Assembly: GCA_023974075.1 (NCBI GenBank) | Contig: CM043789.1 | Location: forward strand, 33,226,659-33,290,658 | Source of the DNA: Chaenocephalus aceratus | Taxonomy: Eukaryota > Chordata > Actinopteri > Perciformes > Channichthyidae | Direction of reading: 5' to 3' | DNA length: 64,000 nucleotides | Shown here: in pieces, positions 54,723-64,000 of the stretch | Numbering within the stretch: the stretch's first letter is position 1 | Layout: the number at the start of each line of letters is the position of its first letter | Notes under the pieces: model-generated | Told to the model about the DNA's origin: nothing | Seen by the model: only the letters and a program-made list of their open reading frames with translations | Database searches by the model: none | Position numbers and translations under genes: made by a program

Positions 54723-57700
54723 ATAGGAAACATGGGTAATCTGGTTGTGTGAATGGATGCCATTAAAGCCCTGGCAATGGTAGTGAACACAGCATGGGAT
54801 GGTGGTCGTGTCATTATAGGAACAAAAGAGGGAAGCCAAAATGGATGGTGTTGTTTACGAAGATAATTCGGTTGCTGCTGATGGATTCCGGGAAGAGAAA
54901 GGCACACAGTTGGATAAGGCTATTTTGATGGATGCCATTTTGTTTTGCACACTGTTGAAATAAAAGCAGATGTCATTCATAGTTTTGACGGGAGATATTG
55001 GCGACAAGACGAGATCCGGAGTGAGACTCTGAAATGTGTACAAGCTAAAAGCGTTTAGCACTATTACTCTTCACCTAATCAATTCAACTACGTAACTAAA
55101 TCCTGATCGCAGTAAGGACATTGACTCGGTCAGGGTTTAAGTAATGGCCTCCTACAGCTAATGACCACTTTGGATACTAACATGCTCATTGTACTGATAG
55201 ATCGCCCCGCGCCACTTGGACCCTGGCTTGGTCTCAATCTAGATAAATGACCCACTGCTGATCTTCCCTGGTTGAACTGAGAGTTGGCAAATAGATATTG
55301 ACGGCAACTTCACAGAGCCATAATTTGAATCGAGGCACACTTAAGATAAGCCTATATTGTGGGGAGATGTTTCCATTTGGTCTGAATGCATTGGTTCAAA
55401 TCATGACAGATAATTACTGTTCAGACAATGCATCATTTAAATCATTTATATCGAGTGTGAAGCTGCAGTGGTCAGCCATCAAAGAGTTGCTCTGAGCTTC
55501 TATCATTTTAACGTGTTTGCGGCTGTGGCTGGTAGGGATTGGTGTGCTGGATTAAAGTGTTCTCGAGGACGTTTTTTCACAAGTTTTTTAATAGGATTTT
55601 GTAGTTTGTGTGTGTAGAGGATTTACAGGTATGCAGGTCCATGCCTGTTCTGTGTGTTGAAATATGGTGGTGTATATGTGTGTGTGTGGTTTTGAGACTT
55701 GAAACTAGCGTGACCGATAAGAGGTAGCTCGAGTTGCGCTTCACTGAGGCTGAAAATGTGAAGAGGAAGTCTGTCTCTGAACTTAGTTGGGAGCAGATTG
55801 ATCATGTTTACACCTCCACTCTATACCTCTTCCTCTCTTTTCCTCTCTCTGCCTCTAGAGCTCATCTTTCTCTCTGCCCCCCTCTGTCTGTCATGTCATA
55901 CTTTCTTCTTCTGCTTTTCCCTCCTTTCCTCCCATACACTAATTTCTCCCTGTCCATTTCTTCCACATATAATGCAATGTACCAAAGCTGACATGAGTTG
56001 AGCACTGCTGCTGTTCATTCTTGCTTTAGTTCAGGGTGTCACCAGAACATGTCGCACAGGGATGCAAATCTTTGACGGATTAAAATAAAGCAGAAACATC
56101 TACAATTCTAATAAGCTGTAGCACACAAACTCTCTATATGGTACATCATGTCAAAACAGCCACACGTGTATGTAGTCATATAGATATTTGCAGACACCAT
56201 TATTTACCAGTCTCTGTTTAGCTGTATAGCTGAGTAGCTGCTGTGACAGCTAGCGCAGCATTTGATTCTGTCCGTATCGACTGGCTATCTTCGGGTGCTG
56301 GCACGCGCTAGCAAGTTGTTTGTGAGGCAGGGCTAATTAGCTAGCGATAGGGTTGTCTCTCCGCAGAGATGTCTGTTTATTGACTGTTTATTGTAGCTGC
56401 AAGACCAACCCCAGCCAAAAAGCTGAATTTCTCCATTTGATGTCCACAAAGCAGACATGCTAGCAGCAATTAGCCTGGGGCTGTCAGTGCTTAGCCCTTG
56501 TTAGAAATTAGCCATGCCAATTTGACAGCGCGCTCAGATATCGATGCAGGCGTGCAAAGAGCATACATGAGGCAGTAGTTAGATTCAGTAGATAAAAAGG
56601 TACCAGCTGCATGAACTTGCCATTAAGGCACCATTCATCCAGCCTAAGCTTATGAGTGTAATTATGTGTCATGAATTATTAGGATGAGGCTCCTATTATA
56701 GATCTGAAAGCAGTATTTCAAAAGAATGAGGCTCTTAAATATTAGTTTATCCGTTTATAGACCTTCATATCTATACTTTCCATGCGCTCTGCTCCATGTT
56801 TGTTCCTTCTTTGACAGTGTTCAGCACCAACTCGATGAATCATGTATGACTCTGCAGTAGAAATAGACTTCATCTGTTATGCTGCGTACACACTGCTACC
56901 TCGGTTTGTAGGCACACAGCTACAGGGATGGTGGTTAATCAGTGTCTGTGCGTGTGTGCACATGCGAATCCCTCGATGTGCCGTAGGCTATGGATCCCAG
57001 GATAGCTGTGCATGTGTTTGTTGGGCTGTGCAGTTTCATTATACCACTGCATGAACACTGTTGGGGAGGTGGTGGCCAATCAATGTGATAAAGACAGGGT
57101 GGCTAATCCACAGTTTAGCCCTGTGTTTGAGATACACACAAGTGTTTAGCACTGTGTCAAACTGACATACGCTCACTCGCTTGTTGCAGGAAAGACGAGG
57201 ACAAGGGCAGAGACAAAGAGCATTGAAGATAATTTATATGAAGTAATAACGAAGAAAGACGGGAAAGAAAACCTTGAGGTGGAGAGGACATAGAAAAGGA
57301 TAGAGGCAGAGGAATAAAGGAAAGAAAGATAGGGAAACAACCACAGGAAGAGACGCAATACTAGAAAGTGTTAACGGCAAGAAATGGAGATGAGAGCAGG
57401 CCAGATGGACTTGGGGAAATGGAATGTAGGTGCGATGAATGGAGAAAAGTGAAAAGGAGAGTGATATTGGAGCGAACGGAGGGGAGGAAGAAAGGATGAG
57501 AGCATTAAGGGAGAAAATCAGCTCAAAAGTCTCCCCTGAGGCCTCAACCGCTTCTCCTCTCTTTCATACAATATCATCACACTTTCTAAAAGAAGATAAC
57601 TATCCACAGGACATTCAGCAGATCCAACGTCGGATCATGTTTAAACTTTCCCGTTCTTTATTCCATCCAGTGACCGTAAAAACTCAATATTCTTACATAG

Positions 57701-58567
57701 TATCGCCTAACAGGAGGCTGTCAATACGCTACTGTATATGTGACACACATGATATGAGGTAACATGTAACATCAGCTCCATACTAACCTTGTTTGGTATT
57801 GACTTTCCATATATGCTTATGGGGGGGGAGGATATTGATGCTAAAGTATTTCTGTATAAGGTTACTGTACATACTAACTGATCCCAAAGGGGAAAGAGGA
57901 AGCGTATCACAAGACATGAGAAAGAATACACTATTAAGGAAAGGATGATTTTTCTCCAAGCGGAGACATGAAACAAATAGGCTCCACAAACAATATCCAA
58001 TGTGTGGAGACTTTGAAGAATCATGCATTTTAGGGGTGAGGCTTTTTAATTGGCTATGATATAGCGGTCTTGAACTTTCACAAAGTTTATATGGTGAAAA
58101 ATATGGTTTGCTCACACACTTTCCCTTTCTCACTCCCAAAGGTGGTTACTGAGCCAAACATAATTCAACACATTTGCAACCTGTGAAAGTTGATGAAGCG
58201 GCAGATTGTCCAATGTCCTATAGCAAGTTATTTGGAGAAGAGAAGCTGATCATTTAAAAAAAATAATAAAAAAAAGAGACCTCTCCATATGTTTTAGTGC
58301 CAAACAAGCCCACATTACCACTGACACATACGGAGCCATCCGCCAGGCCTTATGGTAGCAGTTAACTCCGGTCAGCAGCAACCAAAACAACACGCTGCTG
58401 TCTGCGTTGGTCCTTTCCGCTTTTCTGACCCGAGGAGGGCAGCTTCCTGGTGGGTGTGGGCCAATCAGAGGCTGAGGTGAGAGTGCAAAGGCCAAGAAGA
58501 TGCAGAGCTGTGGGCTGGGAAGTTGAGCTCAGAGCGCCGGGGTGGCCATGGGAGCAAACAAACACAT

Positions 58568-58569
<2 letters not shown>

Positions 58570-58605
<36 letters not shown>
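58570..58605. repeat. (AC)n microsatellite
   Basis: 36 bp of pure AC repeat. Confidence 0.95.
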
Positions 58606-58607
<2 letters not shown>

Positions 58608-59106
58608 CCACACTCTGAGGTCAGGGAGGCTGACGGAGCGCAGCTGGGCGTCGTGTGAAGGCCGAGGTTGAAAGAAGAGAATTGATGCTGTTTGAGACTC
58701 TTTCTCTGTTCCTTTATCCCTCCCTGTTCCTATAGCATGTTGCACTTTGGTGTCTCCATTGTCCTCCTCTCCTCTTTATCCCTCTTTCTTGTTCCGTCCC
58801 TGGAGGGCAGGAATGAGAGGACAGATAATATCTTCACGGGCCTTACACCATTACCTTCCGTCTGATAAAGTGCTCGGCCACTCCATCACCCTCTTTCTCT
58901 CACTCCTGCACCACGGAGAATAGAAAAGCAGACGCAGACGCAGGAGGAGAAAATCTAGTTTGGGATACGGTGTGTGTGTGTGTTATCCTTCTGTGTGCGG
59001 GAAGAGCAGCTGTTTGTTAAAGGAGGAATGGGAAGTATCAGGGGTCCTGATGGCATCCAATTAAGGCAGATAAAATGATGATGAATTGCAGGCGGGCAAC
59101 AGAGAT

Positions 59107-59108
<2 letters not shown>

Positions 59109-59141
<33 letters not shown>
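59109..59141. repeat. (AC)n microsatellite
   Basis: 33 bp of pure AC, 98 bp upstream of a GT array of opposite orientation. Confidence 0.95.
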
Positions 59142-59143
<2 letters not shown>

Positions 59144-59237
59144 AAGACAGCAGAAGGGGATACAGATTTGGAGGAGAAACCGAGAGCAGGATAAGGAAGG
59201 AAAGTATAAGAAAGGCAAGGAAGTTTGGAGAAAAGAA

Positions 59238-59429
<192 letters not shown>

Positions 59430-59769
59430 ACAGACACAGTGCAGATTCAAAACTTCTCTGACTCTTCTAAAGACTTTTTAGAGTTTATGGGGTTCGTTAA
59501 AGATGTAACTGACTGTAAAAACGTAAACATGTAAATTATACAGAAAGAGAATTGTCATTTTGAGTACACACTCTTACATTCACACATGCACATAGTTCTA
59601 ACGATGGCAGAGACAAGGCTAACGAGGGCCTCGGCGCTGGCCAGTGGAGGGGAGGCGCAGCGGAGCATGGTACAGCCCGGTCTGGCATGGCATGGCACAG
59701 CTTAATGAGATATAAACACTGGACCTGCCACCGCAGTCCGCCACAGCACACACTGACACTGTTTTAATT

Positions 59770-59812
59770 GGGGGGGGGGGGGGGGGTGTGTGTGTGTGTG
59801 TGTGTGTGTGTG
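59770..59812. repeat. Compound poly-G / (TG)n repeat
   Basis: 17 G followed directly by about 26 bp of TG. Confidence 0.95.
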
Positions 59813-62800
59813 TTAAAGTGCTGCTGATTGAGGATCGTTTGTTTTTTCATGACTTTGGAACACCTCATACAGAACTGACCTCATTTAGATTAAGATTACG
59901 GGCACTACTTTGCTTTTATTATTGCCTTATGAGAAAAAGTGATTTCCTTTGTGTTTTGTGCATACTCAAATACATGTACACATTTACTCGACAGTCTGTT
60001 CCCGTTTACACTGAGCGCTCTTCTATCCATAGTCCTATGAGGCCGCTAATTAGTCAGGAGGAAGTAAGAGAAGGCTCTTCCCTGTCCTCATGTTCCTCCC
60101 ATGCATTGCTTCGTTCTCCACCATCAGCCCCTCCGTCTCTCCCAGTTATTACCCGTCTCCATCTTTACCTCCTCCACCACCTCCTTCCTCTTCATCTTCG
60201 TCCCGTCATTGGCTCGCTGCCCCTCCTCCCCTCTGACAGGTGAAGAGCCCTACTCCCACGCTCCTGTCCTGGATAAATAAGAATTAATTGCTGCTCAGCT
60301 ATCAGCATATGCCAGCTTCTCCACCTGACTTTCGTCATTTATTTCTCATCTGTGTCTCCCTCCTTGTATCCATGCAATCTGTAACCTTTACTCTAAATCT
60401 TCCCTCTCTTAAAACAGTGCTCCACCCTTCAAAGTGTGTGTGATGGATTGATGAGAGGGGCAAGCTTCAAAAGTGATTGTTAAACAAGAGTCTCTTTTGC
60501 TATTAACCTGATGAGAAATAAGAAGCTGTTCGAAGCAGAGGAAAAACCTGTGTTGGCCCATTAGCCCCAGTCTGTTAGCATGATAACCTGCTGTAAATGT
60601 CTAGTGTGCTACCACAGAGTTGATTCATATCCTCAATGATTTATGATATATAATATTCCATAAGAGCCCTAACAATTGGTGTTGTAGTAATTGGATGAAA
60701 GAATTATGTTTTATTGGTTTATTTATTGCCCGTAACAAATTGATGTGTGAAGACTGAAACATTGACTCATCTGCAGTAACCGTAGATTTATGAAAAGCAA
60801 ATTCAGTTTAGCAAAGACTTAAATAAAGGTGCTAGAAGTCAGCGTAAATAGTACTACTGGTATCCCTTTTTCATATGACTTCAACTTGACAGAAACGTAA
60901 TAAAGGATATTAATCGGGGAGTAATACAAATAATTGTGATGGAAAGATCTTTCGACAATAGTCCGGCACACAAAATGTGTTTAATACATTTTAGTAGTGG
61001 CAAAATATCTTTGTTTGTAATACTGGCTTCTGTCGCATAAGCAGCAAGAGCCACTGTTGCCAGTAGTGACGGCAGATACAAAAACCTCCACACCAAAGGA
61101 CCCAAGCCTGGGGGAAAGTGTGCACATTTTTTTAATCTAATTTTTCATTAGTAGCTCAATCAGTGACAATCGTTTTATTAAACCACTTGTTTAAAAGTGC
61201 CTCTTAGAGCAGGCCACTACGATTGTTGCAGATTTGCAGTTATGTGTAAGTTAATAGATGTAGGTCCTCTGGGGCTTGCAACAAACAGCAGTTGTGTGAC
61301 AGAACGGTTGAATTTGTGAGGGGAAAACGGCCACCAGAAGAATGGCATGAGTTGACGGATGGGAAAAAGGGCGAGGATATTAAAAAATATTGACGTTTCT
61401 GCAAACGACCAAAAATCAAGCTATTGTCCAGGGAGAAGTCTAGTAAGCTTACACTAGCTTAATGCGTAGGCTGGAAAAACAGGAAACACTGGCGATGGCA
61501 GCATTATTTTTTTCCTCAAGCCAGCAGTTTCCCCACTCTCTCTTCTTTCCATCAATGAAGAAAGTATGTGTGCGAGCGGATATGCACGCACGCACACATG
61601 TGTTTGTGTGTGTGTGTGCGTCCAAGAGATAAGCTGGGTAACTGGGTCCGGCCATATCCTCCAATCCTGTTAGCAATAGCGATTAGCACTGGCTAACAGG
61701 CCCCTATTATGAGCGGCGGCTGATTCCACGCCGCCTGACCCCACCCATACAGTAAATACGCACATACACACTCACTAAGCTATAGGAAGGATTACCACTT
61801 GATCCTTGATTAGGAAGCCGTATCTGCCTGGAAGTTGTGTGTGTATGTGTTAAAGGGAACTGTCGTGTATCTATACATTTACACACACCGTTTGCTGTAG
61901 ATTGGCTAAACACATTTAATATGGGCCATCATTCACTCTTGTCCACTTTTGCACCATTCCAATGTGACTCTTGTGACATAAAACCATTTTAAATCTGGAA
62001 TTCTCTAGATCGATATTTGTGTTTTGTCAGGTGACTATTTCCGACAACTGGTATTGTAACCTTGAGAAAGCTTTATGGAGAAAGGAACGAGGAAGAGGGT
62101 AACTTATCCTGTCCCAGGTATGGGCTTGCCCTGGGCTGCTCTCGTATTTTTAGCTGTCCAGCTTGCACACTCTTTCAAAATGACTAATTATCAGGCCATG
62201 ACCCTCACAGAAGGTACTCGATGTTACTCCATACATGCGTTCCTTCACCCCTCCCTCTCCATCCATCTTTCCCGACCTCCTTTTCTTCAGCTTTCAGAGA
62301 CAAAGGTCTGGCCAGCTGGCATCTGTAGTTTTAACTCTCAATTTTTTGTTTAACTTAACATATATGTGTCTTTCTCTCTTTTTTTAATAATTTTTTGAAA
62401 CCAAATAAGAATGCTTATCACTAGCAAACCTTACTTTTGTCTTTCCTCTTCAATCTCTTTAATGCCTTGCACGTTCCCTTGGAGTCGAAGGCTGTAGACA
62501 AAGAGCGTTACCATCATTGGATACAATTTGAAATATTGGGATTACATGGCTGAATATAAAACATAGTGATTTGTGTGGCTCTATTCATGTTTTCTCCTTC
62601 CTTTACACATGCAAATTGTGACCTTTTAGGGAGTAACCTGCTTAATGTTGGCATTTTCATATTGGAATCTGCTGTGCAGTTAATAAACCATGTAAGCCGG
62701 TGCATGTGTGTATTCCCTGAACTGCGTATTGTGCAACAATGCTGGTTCAGTATGAAAGTTTAATAAGCCTTTGGTGCAAGGAGAGAAGAGGAGCTTTGGA

Positions 62801-64000
62801 TCATAACCTAACCTTTCCTTTGGCTCCGTCCTCACCCTGTACTGCCCATTAAACACACATACACGCCTCTCCCTCACTAAATATTCATGTTGTTGTTGAG
62901 TGAAGGAGGTACATACCCAAGCAGATCCCAGATCCCCCTCTCCACCTACACCCCCTTTGAGGATGGATGTGCAAACAAAGAAACATACCTGTAACATGCA
63001 TTTTTTTAAAGACAGAGGGCAGGCAGTGTTGTTTTAGCTGTCGGCACCTCCAAACCTCCAGCGGGCGTGTGGTGCAGAACGTGTCAGGGTGTAAAGCAGG
63101 GGTTAAGAGATCCTCACACATCCATCATCTATTTCTCTATCAGTGGAATTGGCCTCTCATGTAATCCAGAGGGGGATCAAGCCAATGTTATGATTGGTTG
63201 GTCATCACAGAAGCTGGGATAGAAGTGGAAGAAAGCTTGACCCCGTGTCTTTTACTGTAGCCGGTGTTAGGTCCTGAGAGGATATAACGGAGCACCAAGG
63301 AAAGTTACAATGGCTGAAAAAGAGTGATGGATACAATAGAAAAGCACATATTTGGCTGTGTATTCGATACAGAAAATCCACATTAAGCTCCTGCTGTCTG
63401 ACATAATAGATATCTTTTAAATGATGAATAGCCTTTCCCTCTGTTTCTGGGATCTGAAAATGGGGAGTTTGAGTCGAGATGATTGGAAGTTAGTCAGCTT
63501 CTTGAAAAAACAACCAACCTATTTAATGCTGTACCTGCACACACTTAAAAAAACAAATGTTTTGCCAAATAGCCATACCTTACCAAAACCATTCCACCTG
63601 AGGAACGTTCCGCTCTGGTTTCAGCTGAGACTGTCCAACCTTGTCTGAGCTGGCATAGCTTGGATTCTGTCGTTCTGGCCAACTCAAACAAATAACTGCC
63701 TTTTCACTTAACGAGCAGTCACTGGATTCAATGTTCAAGCAAAAGATATCATGATGAACCTTCATTTCTGCTGCTACTGCTGCTGTTTGGGCTTTTGACT
63801 ACTTCAACTTTAAGCCACTGTGCATGTTCTGTGTATGAATTTGATCTAATAGCAAAGCAAGTGTAGTTTCTACTTTCAAATGCTTTCATTGGCTTAAACA
63901 ATAGTCAAATATGAATCTTCCCGTAGCTTGATGACGCCCATCTTTGTATTGCTGTCTCAGTTTCTTGCCTACCTTACCATCTGGAATTTCTAATCTCACA

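Noticed and set aside
62075..62353. 92-codon frame starting with a signal-peptide-like hydrophobic stretch
   Set aside because: The hydrophobic part (LPWAALVFLAVQLAHS) is followed by unrelated sequence with no recognised domain, and it lies in an intron on the gene strand. Chance is likely.

Overview
This window is vertebrate genomic DNA, almost certainly from a teleost fish. It lies inside one long plus-strand gene, a class A plexin, most like plxna1. Seven short exons together encode about 312 residues. They run from the last part of the Sema domain through PSI-1, IPT-1 and PSI-2 into IPT-2 of the extracellular region. The seven exons are at 14548-14688, 26888-26988, 29700-29822, 30737-30890, 33241-33340, 39097-39211 and 54497-54697. 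All have AG acceptors and GT donors, and their codon phases chain together with one exception. That exception is exon 29700-29822, which is one base short for its reading frame at a run of four C. The teleost assignment rests on the plexin sequence together with very dense CA/GT microsatellites, compact inverted-repeat DNA elements and a fish-type dispersed repeat.

Layout. Positions 1-14547 are the downstream part of a long intron, with large GT arrays at 67-284 and 9212-9498 and a 617-bp miniature transposon (MITE) at 3981-4597. Positions 14689-26887 form a 12.2-kb intron with a second MITE (19730-20376) and a back-to-back CA/GT repeat pair (17011-17411). A compact cluster of five exons lies between 26888 and 39211. 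The 2.35-kb intron 30891-33240 inside it is more than half filled by a 1.3-kb inverted-repeat element (31719-33037). The 5.8-kb intron 33341-39096 has low-repeat, homeodomain/POU-motif-bearing sequence that could be conserved regulatory DNA. The 15.3-kb intron 39212-54496 holds a dispersed repeat (49712-50144). After exon 54497-54697 the intron runs past the window end and contains a 189-bp pure GT array (59240-59428).

How it works together. In plexin-A receptors the Sema domain binds semaphorin. The alternating PSI and IPT modules form the ring-like extracellular stalk that couples ligand and neuropilin binding to the cytoplasmic GAP domain. The window covers only the junction between ligand-binding head and stalk. 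The start codon, most of the Sema domain, IPT-3 to IPT-6, the transmembrane segment and the cytoplasmic region lie outside.

No second gene, tRNA, rRNA, CRISPR or prokaryotic-type system was found. Most open reading frames longer than 60 codons are translations of microsatellites or intron noise. I see no evidence of a previously undescribed system. The points most worth checking are the one-base frameshift, the three transposon-like elements, the facing CA/GT arrays and the candidate conserved intronic blocks.
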